A stretch of 64,000 bases of DNA, taken from assembly GCA_047495785.1 (NCBI GenBank), contig JBLDXI010000024.1:1178001-1242000 (forward strand). Reading direction: 5' to 3'. The first letter of the stretch is position 1. Each line of letters begins with the position of its first letter. The stretch comes from Lepidodermella squamata (Eukaryota; Gastrotricha). Shown one piece after another: positions 12,501 through 20,211 of this stretch. The position numbers were made by a program, and so were the translations under genes. The notes beneath the pieces are model-generated. The model did no database searches and had not been told where the DNA came from. It saw only the letters and a program-made list of their open reading frames with translations.

Positions 12501-13709
12501 AATAAACGCCGTAGCTGAAGCCGAGCGCGTACATTGCAATCAGGAAGAAGTAAGTCGCGCCCGTTATCAAGCCGGTGAACAGCCCACTTCTCGAAGCTAC
12601 ATCTTTTACTTCACTCAGATGAGACGTATAACGTTCGATTTCTTCGCTCTGTCTCCCGAAAGCTGTTACAGTTCGAATGCTTTGAAGAACTTCCTGAGCG
12701 ACAGACCCAGCTTTCGTATAGGCTGCAGCTTCGGCAGTGTACCGCGAAAAGGCGACTTTGTACATGAGATAAGTTGCGACAACATTGATAGGCAGCAAGG
12801 TTACAGTGACCAGGCAGAGTTTCCAGCCCATCACGAGACCAACTACGATGCAGCCGATCATAGCGCCGAGGTTCTGGATAAAAGATGCCAGCTTATCCCC
12901 GATTCCAGTTTGAATTTGGTTCACATCCTCGGCGAATTTCGTCGTCAGCGATCCTGCCTCTTGTTTATCGTACCACGCAATATCTTGTCGTAGTAGAGCT
13001 CGGAAATAGAGTTTGCGGATACGTAGCATTTGATTTTCCGAGGCGACATTCCAAAAGTAGGACTGAATAAAGGACACCGTGAACGAGCAAGCTCCGATAA
13101 CTGTTCAAGTTGAGATATTATGAATTTAAATTTTATGAATATTTTTCCGACTTACTCGCAAAATAGATTGCCAGCTGGTTGATTGTGTACTGGGCGGTTC
13201 GAATTTTAAGAGCCATTTCATCGCTCATGACTGTAGTTTGATTGGATGGCTCGCTTAGCGTTGAATTGCAGTAGTGCTGTGAAAATTATAATATGATGGT
13301 ACAATCGTTTTGGCAATTTATTGAACTTACTGATGGGTCGACGAAGTCATCGATCACAAGACCTAATACCCAGACGAGAAGTGGCATTACAGAGCCGTGA
13401 GCTATTGCGCCGATCGTTCCGAAAATCAGCAAAACGATATCAAGGGCTGTTGCATATCGGAACTGAAGAAAGAAATGCTCAAGTTAATGAGGAAACCCCA
13501 TTAGGTAACTTACGACTCGGAAGAAGCTGATAGGAGGTGGATCTGGCGAAGGTTCCTCCTTCTCCACAGCAGGTTTAGGTTCATCGGGAATTTTGATGAC
13601 CACGGCGTTCTCATTAACGCCATTCGTCTCTTCGATTGATTTTGCCTCTAAATGTGAAGTTGATTACAAAAAGCTATTGAATTTAGAAAAGATTCTCACC
13701 TGCAACCAT
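9592..13709 (-). CDS. P-glycoprotein-type full ABC transporter, copy 2 (ABCB family)
   Basis: Five exons (13709-13700, 13647-13514, 13462-13331, 13276-13156 and 13100-9592) join in phase to about 1301 residues. Intron positions and phases match copy 1, including a 10-bp first exon (ATGGTTGCAG), so the two arose by tandem duplication. Both ATP-binding halves are intact: GSSGCGKST, MSGGQKQR, GASGCGKST, LSGGQKQR and LLLDEATSALD in both. The final ~200 residues from NBD2 match copy 1 almost without change, while the membrane domains, the N-terminal tail and the inter-half linker (AQQGKGFSDKD onward) differ. The role is ATP-driven export of lipophilic compounds. Divergence concentrated in the membrane domains would fit different substrates, but this is inference. 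Confidence 0.95.
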
Positions 13710-14247
13710 GTGTCGTTATGTTCTGGAAAATAAATATTCGGGAAAACTGAAAAATTGCTTTCGTTTTCGCGGCTTTATAACGGCAACGGTTTGTCATTTT
13801 TCCAGGTATATTTATTATTATTATGAAAGGTGGACGATCGTTCGCGTTTTTGCCGCCTTTCACTACTCGCTTATAATAAATGGCTAGTACGCGGTCCGGT
13901 GAAATTGCACTAATACAAATTTAATACGCAGTCCGTTGAAGAAAGTATATTTCATATATTAGCAGTAAAAATCCAGCGGGAAAACTGCCAAAATCGTGAT
14001 ATTACGTGTTTACAATTTTTACAATCTCTTTCATCAAAAAATTTTGCAGAAAAAAATGTAATTACCTGCGCCACCTTATATGGTTCTAGGGTTATTTCAG
14101 AACAGCCGCAAAACTTGGACACTTGAACCAAAGAAGTTTCCAGTAAAAAGAGTGTAGATTCAGAATACAATTTTATTAAATTACTGATTGTTTGAAAGAA
14201 ACTATTGCAAAGAGAGGTAACATCAGATGTTCCGAGTTTTTCGAGTT
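13710..14247. other. Intergenic region: P-glycoprotein copy 2 promoter and polyprotein 3' UTR
   Basis: This AT-rich stretch lies upstream of P-glycoprotein copy 2 and downstream of the polyprotein gene. TTTATT at 14172-14177 is a minus-strand AATAAA about 70 bp past the polyprotein stop. A short block near 14091-14112 (GGTTCTAGGGTTATTTCAGAAC) resembles one near 17000-17022, downstream of the second repeat-protein gene, so the duplication probably included the 3' flank. No other gene is visible. Confidence 0.4.
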
Positions 14248-15081
14248 TCACCTAGCACCGAAATTTCCAGTTGCTGCTCTCTCGACTCTTTTAGCGCCAC
14301 TTGAAGCTGCATGAACTGCCCGTTTCTGTCTCGATTCGGCATTCGACTTTGCGGCCTGAGGTCCAGATGCACCGACAGCGGAAATTTCAGCTTGGATATT
14401 TGCCTTTTCGGCAGCTCGTTCTACGCGTTTTGCGCCACTTGAAGCCGCGTGAACATCGCGCTTCGGCCTCCCATCGGATTTCGAATTTGAGGCCAGGGGT
14501 CCAGATGCGCCGGTCGCGATTTCAGCTTGGTTATTCGCATTGCCAGCAGCTCTTTCGACTCTTTTGGCGCCACTTGATGCTGCATCAACAGCCCGTTTCT
14601 GTCTCGACTCGGCTTTCGACTTTGTGGCCTGGGGCCCGGATGCTCCGGCAGCTGCAACTTCAGCTTGGGCATTTGCCTTTTCTGCAGCTCTTGCTACTCG
14701 TTTCGCGCCACTCGAAGCTGCATCGACGTCGCGTTTCGGTCTAGCATCAGCTTTTGTATTTGAGGCCTGAGGACCAGATACCCCGGTGGCAATCTCGACT
14801 TGGAGATTTGCCTTCTCAGCAGCTCTTTCAACTCGCTTTGCGCCACTGGAAGCCGCATCAACATCGCGCTTTGGTCTCGCATCGGATTTGGAAGCCGAAA
14901 CCTGAAGTCCAGATACACCAGCGGCAATTTCAGCTTGGATGTTCGCCTTATCAGCAGCTCTTTCGACACGTTTGGCGCCACTGGAAGCCGCATCAATTTC
15001 TCGTTTTTGCCTCTCGAGAGGAAGAGCGAACGCAGTGACGAACACGGCAGACAAACAGATTGATACCAGAATGGATTGCAT
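14248..15081 (-). CDS. Secreted furin-type polyprotein with SGAKRVERAA repeats
   Basis: A single exon encodes 277 residues. I start at the ATG at 15081, which opens a clear signal peptide (MQSILVSICLSAVFVTAFA). An upstream TTG-initiated extension lacks an ATG. After a short ALPLERQKR propeptide the protein is five repeats of 45-46 residues plus a short sixth. Each repeat begins xVDAASSGAKRVERAA (or close to it), passes through a KANxQAE segment and ends in RPKR or RQKR, a furin/proprotein-convertase site. Cutting there would release five ~41-42-residue peptides plus a C-terminal one ending NFGAR. No cysteines occur in the repeats. The peptides should be partly helical and basic at the N-terminal end. 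I recognise no family. The precursor layout is like neuropeptide or antimicrobial polyproteins, but function is unknown. Confidence 0.85.
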   Translation of the reverse strand: MQSILVSICLSAVFVTAFALPLERQKREIDAASSGAKRVERAADKANIQAEIAAGVSGLQVSASKSDARPKRDVDAASSGAKRVERAAEKANLQVEIATGVSGPQASNTKADARPKRDVDAASSGAKRVARAAEKANAQAEVAAAGASGPQATKSKAESRQKRAVDAASSGAKRVERAAGNANNQAEIATGASGPLASNSKSDGRPKRDVHAASSGAKRVERAAEKANIQAEISAVGASGPQAAKSNAESRQKRAVHAASSGAKRVERAATGNFGAR

Positions 15082-15167
15082 TGTTGAATTCGAATTGTTA
15101 AAGAAAATACTTGCAAATGTCAATTTGTTACGAGAAGGTTGATGCCATTTCGGCTGAAACGGTTCCG

Positions 15168-15447
15168 TATTTATAGGCGTTTACTGGGGTTGTTTACATT
15201 GTTTCTCCATTTTGACAAACCAAAACGCGGGGTTTTATGACGCAGGTAGGTAGACTTCACGTGAATTTCTGGGCTTTCATCAAGTGTTAATGTTGCGGCT
15301 GTTTACAATGTTTTGAATGTTTTGCTCGATTTACCCAGGTCAAAACGGGGGGCTGGTAGTGCTAGATTGTAGAGGTGTTAGTTCTATTGTCTTTGACCTG
15401 CTTAACTTAGACAAGTGGGTAGTTGTTTTTCACGGTCTGATGACGCA
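15168..15447 (-). promoter_or_regulatory. Promoter of the furin-type polyprotein gene
   Basis: Read on the minus strand, TATAAATA lies at 15175-15168, about 90 bp before the ATG. A forkhead core GTAAACA (TGTTTAC on plus) lies at 15191-15197, with a second at 15300-15306. TGACGCA sites are at 15238-15244 and 15441-15447, with a CACGTG E-box between them near 15258. The same layout precedes the three neighbouring secreted genes. Confidence 0.55.
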
Positions 15448-15644
15448 GGTAAGCGCTTGTCGGAACGTTAACGTGTTTTGACCACCTATCAACACCCTTT
15501 GACAACAGAATTCTACCTCTTATTCCAAAAACTTGAAACGTTTTCTTATCAAAGTTAGGAGTCTTTATAACGAGCAGCCAAAAATTAAAAATTAAAAATG
15601 TGAAAGATGAAAGATGAATTCAAATATTAATGAAAAATCAGTTA

Positions 15645-15911
15645 CTAAGTGTCATGCGTTGTCGAATTTTGTAACCTCGGATAGTTCTCTGAAGCAGTGT
15701 GATCTGGTGTTGAGTTTTCCGCCTGCGATCTTATCAGTAACTGCTGGATTTCCATTTGCCTCGCCCCACTTTGGCCGCTTTGAACAAGCCAATCAAGCCT
15801 TCGATCGGCTGAAAATTCATCTGGCGAAATGTCAGAAACGGTAATAGGCAGTGCAATCGTTAGTCCAACAGTTGCCAAGGTACAGCAATAAACTGAAACT
15901 ACCGCCCTCAT
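15645..15911 (-). CDS. Short secreted peptide precursor, copy 1
   Basis: A single exon encodes 88 residues with a signal peptide (MRAVVSVYCCTLATVGLTIA). The mature part contains PDEFSADRR, a dibasic site, then LDWLVQSGQSGARQMEIQQL, and a polar Ser/Thr/Asn-rich tail. A second gene at 19345-19605 encodes a close relative. Between the two, the DEFSADRRL...SGARQMEIQQL block is nearly unchanged while the C-terminal tail is freely variable, so the block is the likely functional part. The RR could be a convertase site that frees a peptide beginning LDW, but this is inference. It lies between the two repeat-protein genes on the same strand. I do not recognise the family. Short length lowers certainty, but the paralogue and promoter support a real gene. 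Confidence 0.75.
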   Translation of the reverse strand: MRAVVSVYCCTLATVGLTIALPITVSDISPDEFSADRRLDWLVQSGQSGARQMEIQQLLIRSQAENSTPDHTASENYPRLQNSTTHDT

Positions 15912-15995
15912 AATACACAGCAGAGTAGTAGTGAAAATGTGTTGAAATTTCGAGAGAAAAATTGCGTTTGAGGTTGTTGCTTGATATAATAGGGG

Positions 15996-16108
15996 CTTTT
16001 ATAGCATCATATTAGCATGCGTTTACATCATTTTCAGTCAAAACAAGCTTAACGGGCGTTTTTGGCATCGTATTTCAATTTGATGACGTAATCAAATAAG
16101 TTGTTTAC
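15996..16108 (-). promoter_or_regulatory. Promoter of short secreted peptide gene, copy 1
   Basis: A minus-strand GCTATAAAAG TATA box lies at 16005-15996, about 85 bp before the ATG. TGACGTA lies at 16084-16090 and a forkhead core GTAAACA (TGTTTAC on plus) at 16102-16108; a related CGTTTAC is at 16020-16026. This is the same set of sites as at the other three genes of the cluster. Confidence 0.5.
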
Positions 16109-16573
16109 CTCCCGTCATCTCATTTTACCAGATTTTTCAACGTTAGGTCACCTTACCTGGAATTTTCGTTTCACTTCTGCCCATTGTGATAAAAAATGGA
16201 GAGGCTACCCTTCAGCATCATGTAACCTAAACATGTCAAGTGTCTAGTGCACATGTTTGTTAATTCACAACTTGTCCTTCGGTCTCATCGCATCGATTAC
16301 GAATCTTTGAAAAATGAGCCCTTCGAATGTGAACTCTGGATTATCTCATTTTCAGCGCGTAAGTTCATCACACAGGCGATACAATATAAAAATTGCCATC
16401 CACAATCTTCTAGCTTCTAGCTAATGTTGTTAACGTATTGTAAATCGCATCCTAATGATACAAGTTAGGCAAAGCACGTCTAATGCTGCATTTTCTTGCC
16501 TGGAATCTGTCTCGGCGAATTATCTCAGAGCTTCGCAACCGAAGATCAACAACTGCAGCAATTGCAAATCGTT

Positions 16574-16750
16574 AGCGACGTTGAATAACTCGGAATTAAG
16601 CTTGTTTACGTCCGTTTCTTGGTGAGAGGTGACAAGTAAAAAGTCTGTTATTTTTGCCTCTTCATTTACGCAAAAATCCGCTTTTTACCTGTCAACCGCG
16701 ACCTTGAAACGGATGTAAACAACCCTAAATCCGAGTTATTCAACGACGCT
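16574..16750. repeat. Foldback inverted repeat (two ~70-bp arms)
   Basis: The segment 16574-16645 is repeated as its reverse complement at 16681-16750, with about 80% of positions agreeing and a 35-bp spacer. Both arms contain GTTGAATAACTCGGA and a TGTTTAC core. It is probably a small foldback or MITE-like element. The rest of the 15912-17246 interval shows no supported gene. Confidence 0.6.
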
Positions 16751-17246
16751 ACCGAAATGTATTCCATCGGTTTTGGATGCAATAAGTGGATGCTTATCCT
16801 TATCGGATTTCATCGGATAAACCTTTGTCGAAACAACAACGACATGGTTCAAAAATAATCCATGGTTCTCGCTTGCGGCGGATAATATCAGTTATCATAA
16901 GCTCACCCCATGAGGTAGGTTACCTAATAGCCTATGCCAAAAATGCTGATCTTGTGTGTTTCCTCAAAAACCTGCAGAATAAGCAATAACCCGCACGACC
17001 TGGTTTCAGGGCTATTTCTGAACTCTGAACAGCTGAAAATATGTAAATTTAAACCGAAAAAATGCAGAAAAAGAGCGGGAACTGTATATCATTTTACATC
17101 ATTTTATTGTAATCAAATTACAAAAGCTTTTAAAATAACAAATTTTGAAGAAAATCTTATTTTTGAAAGTCAAAGCAGTGTCTTTTAAACCGGGTATCAT
17201 CATCATGAACCAGAACTTCCAGCTGGTCCTGTGTTTTATCCGTTGA

Positions 17247-18380
17247 TCATGCAACTCGTTTCGCTCCGCTGGAAGACGCGTCGACATGTCGTTTCTTTCG
17301 CATCAAATCTTCAGCCTGACTGCTCTCGACCTCGGCAGCTCTGGCTACTCGTTTCGCCCCTGATTCAGCAGCTCTTTCGACTCGCTTGGCTCCGGATTCG
17401 GCGGCTCTGGCTACTCGCTTGGCTCCGGATTCACTTAATTCGGCGGCTCTCTCGACTCGCTTGGCTCCGGATTCGGCAGCTCGGGCTACTCGCTTGGCTC
17501 CGGATTCGGCAGCTCTTTCGACTCGCTTGGCTCCTGATTCACTTAATTCGGCGGCTCTCTCGACTCGCTTGGCTCCGGATTCGGCGGCTCTGGCTACTCG
17601 CTTGGCTCCGGATTCGGCAGCTCTTTCGACTCGCTTGGCTCCTGATTCACTTAATTCGGCGGCTCTTTCGACTCGCTTGGCTCCGGATTCGGCGGCTCTG
17701 GCTACTCGCTTGGCTCCGGATTCGGCAGCTCTTTCGACTCGCTTGGCTCCTGATTCACTTAATTCGGCGGCTCTCTCGACTCGCTTGGCTCCGGATTCGG
17801 CAGCTCTTTCGACTCGCTTGGCTCCGGATTCGGCAGCTCTTTCGACTCGCTTGGCTCCGGATTCACTCAATTCGGCAGCTCTTTCGACTCGCTTGGCTCC
17901 GGATTCGGCAGCTCTGGCAACTCGCTTGGCTCCGGATTCACTTAATTCAGCAGCTCTTTCGACTCGCTTGGCTCCGGATTCGGCAGCTCTTTCGACTCGC
18001 TTGGCTCCGGATTCGGCAGCTCTTTCGACTCGCTTGGCTCCGGATTCACTCAATTCGGCAGCTCTTTCGACTCGCTTGGCTCCGGATTCGGCAGCTCTGG
18101 CAACTCGCTTGGCTCCGGATTCACTTAATTCAGCAGCTCTTTCGACTCGCTTGGCTCCGGATTCGGCAGCTCTGGCTACTCGCTTGGCTCCAGATTCACT
18201 TAATTCGGCGGCTCTTTCGACTCGTTTCGCCCCTGATTCAGCAGCTCTCTCGACTCGCTTGGCTCCGGATTCAGCGGCTCTGGCTACTCGCTTGGCTCCA
18301 GATTCACTTAATTCGGCAGCTCTGGCGAATGCTGTGACTATCACGGCGGACATGCAGATTGATAGCAGGATGATTCTCAT
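17247..18380 (-). CDS. Secreted 11/14-residue repeat protein (ESGAKRVERAA)
   Basis: A single exon encodes 377 residues. The start ATG at 18380 opens a signal peptide (MRIILLSICMSAVIVTAFA). Almost the whole protein is 27 tandem units: 17 of the 11-mer ESGAKRV(E/A)RAA and 10 of a 14-mer that adds LSE (ELSESGAKRV(E/A)RAA). The tail contains RKKR followed by HVDASSSGAKRVA, the same module that starts each repeat of the polyprotein at 14.2 kb, so the two genes are related. An 11-residue period of A, E, K and R without Pro or Cys is typical of hendecad helices, including group 3 LEA proteins. Every unit also contains a Lys-Arg pair that a convertase could cut. Either reading, a helical rod or a peptide precursor, is possible. 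I recognise no family. AATAAA (minus) is near 17103-17108. Confidence 0.85.
   Translation of the reverse strand: MRIILLSICMSAVIVTAFARAAELSESGAKRVARAAESGAKRVERAAESGAKRVERAAELSESGAKRVARAAESGAKRVERAAELSESGAKRVARAAESGAKRVERAAELSESGAKRVERAAESGAKRVERAAESGAKRVERAAELSESGAKRVARAAESGAKRVERAAELSESGAKRVERAAESGAKRVERAAESGAKRVERAAELSESGAKRVERAAESGAKRVARAAESGAKRVERAAELSESGAKRVERAAESGAKRVARAAESGAKRVERAAELSESGAKRVERAAESGAKRVARAAESGAKRVERAAELSESGAKRVARAAESGAKRVERAAESGAKRVARAAEVESSQAEDLMRKKRHVDASSSGAKRVA
17345..18313. repeat. Coding minisatellite with 33-bp and 42-bp units
   Basis: The repeat protein's DNA is a minisatellite of 33-bp units interspersed with 42-bp units (extra LSE codons). Units are nearly identical at the DNA level (GCTCTTTCGACTCGCTTGGC is the commonest block on the plus strand), pointing to recent unequal crossing-over. 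Because 33 and 42 are multiples of three, copy-number change keeps the frame. The same property leaves long meaningless open frames on the opposite strand. Confidence 0.9.
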
Positions 18381-18464
18381 GGCTGGATACGATTTGTAGA
18401 AGAAAATGTGAAATGTTAGTTTGTTTGACGTTGAGTGATGCCTTTTCGACTGAAAATCTTCAGT

Positions 18465-18599
18465 ATTTATAGGCTTCCAATGCGGTTGTTTACATCCATC
18501 GTCTAAATTTGCAGATCAAAAATAGGAGTTCATGACGGCGCCAATTAGCCATCACGTGGTTTTTCGAGCTTTCTTTAGGGGTTTATTGCGCCTGTTTAC
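18465..18599 (-). promoter_or_regulatory. Promoter of the 11/14-residue repeat gene
   Basis: Minus-strand TATAAATA lies at 18472-18465, about 85 bp before the ATG. A forkhead core GTAAACA (TGTTTAC on plus) is at 18489-18495 and again at 18593-18599. A CACGTG-containing site is near 18553. TATTTATAGGC on the plus strand is identical to the polyprotein promoter. Confidence 0.55.
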
Positions 18600-19344
18600 A
18601 ATATTTTCAGGTGTTTTGCTCGATTTGGCAGAGCTCTAAACGAGGCGTTGTTATAGCCTAGTTACATCGTGTTTGTTTTATTGTCTGTGCCCTGCTTACC
18701 TGGACAACTTCGTAGTTTTTTTCGTGATCTTCTAATGCAGGCAAGCGCGCCGCGTCAGATCTTTCACGTGTTTTTGACAAACACGAACATTTTCCGGAAA
18801 AAATCTACCTCATTAACCAAATGCTTGAAAAATTACTTCTCTAAAGTCTTGATAAACTGCTGACAGCAAATTTACCAAAAATGCAAGAATTCAGTTACTG
18901 AAAGTCATGCGTTGTCGAATTTTGTAAACTCAGATTCGCATTAATTCGCAGTTCAGGCAGCGGATAATTGAAAAATGATGCTCGAAATATTCTAGGTTTG
19001 AAACTGATTAAGGCTCAGAATTCACTTTGTTGGAAAAAATCTTATCCTATTTGCTGTGAAAATTGCTGATTTTATCAATACAGCTGAATATTTCCAACCA
19101 GGTGAAGTAGGAACATTATTCTGTTTCACAAGTGAATAATTATGAGCATAAAATCTTCAGTTATCTGCTCCTGTAACCTAGAGTACGATTACTTAATCAC
19201 AAATGCGTACTTATAGTATACGAATATACCGACCCCTTTTTTATTCATTTAGCAAGTCTGATTCCAACAAGGAAGCTCGAACAAAGGTTAAGCATTTTAA
19301 AATCATGTCCATTCAGAAATTCATAAGTATCTCAGGTTGCATTT

Positions 19345-19605
19345 CTATGTACGGTGGTTACTTTCTCTTAGGAAAAAGTTCTCTAAATCAGTGTTATATG
19401 ACGTAGTACTTTCCGTCTGTGATTTTATTGGTAACTGCTGGATTTCCATCTGTCTCGCTCCGCTGCGTCCGCTTTGTACAATCCACTCCAGTCTTCGATC
19501 AGCTGAAAACTCATCTGGCTGAACATCCGAACCAGGAATAGGTAGTGCAAGTGAAAATCCAACAACTGCCAAGGCACAGCAGCAAGTTAGAACCACCGCC
19601 CTCAT
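19345..19605 (-). CDS. Short secreted peptide precursor, copy 2
   Basis: A single exon encodes 86 residues, paralogous to the gene at 15645-15911. The signal peptide is MRAVVLTCCCALAVVGFSLA. The conserved block reads PDEFSADRR, then LEWIVQSGRSGARQMEIQQL, with a single Pro/Leu change just after it. The tail (ESTTSYNTDLENFFLRE...) is unlike copy 1. As in copy 1, the RR pair could be a processing site. It lies upstream of the 11/14-residue repeat gene on the same strand, exactly as copy 1 lies upstream of the polyprotein gene, so the pair was duplicated as a unit. Function is unknown. Confidence 0.75.
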   Translation of the reverse strand: MRAVVLTCCCALAVVGFSLALPIPGSDVQPDEFSADRRLEWIVQSGRSGARQMEIQQLPIKSQTESTTSYNTDLENFFLRESNHRT

Positions 19606-19680
19606 CGCAGATTAGCGAAAATATGTAGAAATTTCGAGAGAAAAACCGCGCGCTTTGGCGGTTGGAAGCGTTAGGAGGCA

Positions 19681-19794
19681 CTTTTATAGCCCGTGGTTGT
19701 TTACATCGTTTTCAGTCAAAAAAAAGCTTAACGGACGTTTTTTTGGCATTAGGTTTTGTTTCTTTCCTTTATTTAAATGACGTAGTCAACTGCC
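19681..19794 (-). promoter_or_regulatory. Promoter of short secreted peptide gene, copy 2
   Basis: A minus-strand GCTATAAAAG TATA box lies at 19690-19681, about 80 bp before the ATG and identical to copy 1. A forkhead core GTAAACA (TGTTTAC on plus) is at 19699-19705, and TGACGTA at 19788-19794. Confidence 0.55.
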
Positions 19795-19943
19795 TCAAAA
19801 CTAGGTGTTTGCCTCTTTTCATTTGTTATCAATCTACCGCATTCTTTCAGCGCCGCTAAAAAAGATAATTTAAGGTCTCATCGAACTCTTCCATGATATC
19901 TGTTATCAGCGCAACCTATGCGGTAGGTGACAGCGTGGGGTGT

Positions 19944-20002
19944 GCGGTTGTAGTAGGTATTGGAGAGTCGCCCTTCTTCCCACTTATCTCTACTACAACC
20001 GC
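19944..20002. repeat. Small hairpin with 13-bp perfect arms
   Basis: GCGGTTGTAGTAG at 19944-19956 and its exact complement at 19990-20002 could fold with a 33-base loop. It lies in the short region upstream of the ankyrin gene. It may be a regulatory hairpin or a repeat remnant; nothing shows which. Confidence 0.4.
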
Positions 20003-20211
20003 CCCCGGTTGTGATAACACAAAAATTCCCTGCGAGGTAGAAAATCTCAATATAAACTAGGAAGAAGCACCTGCAAGTCACATTAGAGACATTGAGCTAC
20101 ATCTGAGAAAAACATGTTTGACAATACTTTGAAGCCATTCTTGCTTCAAGCTTCAGTTGGAAACGAGCCCCGAAGTCTCCGAAGTCGCCATCGTATGATG
20201 CCGATCAAATT

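Noticed and set aside
14301-15142. Open frames on the opposite strand of the polyprotein gene
   Set aside because: Shadow frames caused by repeated codons; no signal peptide or splice support.
17345-18313. Regular ~33-bp repeats resembling a CRISPR array
   Set aside because: There are no unique spacers; units are contiguous, coding and in a eukaryotic genome.
17231-18399. Two long plus-strand open frames (Leu/Arg/Trp-rich and Ala/Pro/Ser-rich) across the repeat gene
   Set aside because: They are by-products of a 33/42-bp minisatellite with no stop in several frames; only the minus frame has an ATG, a signal peptide and a relative at 14.2 kb.
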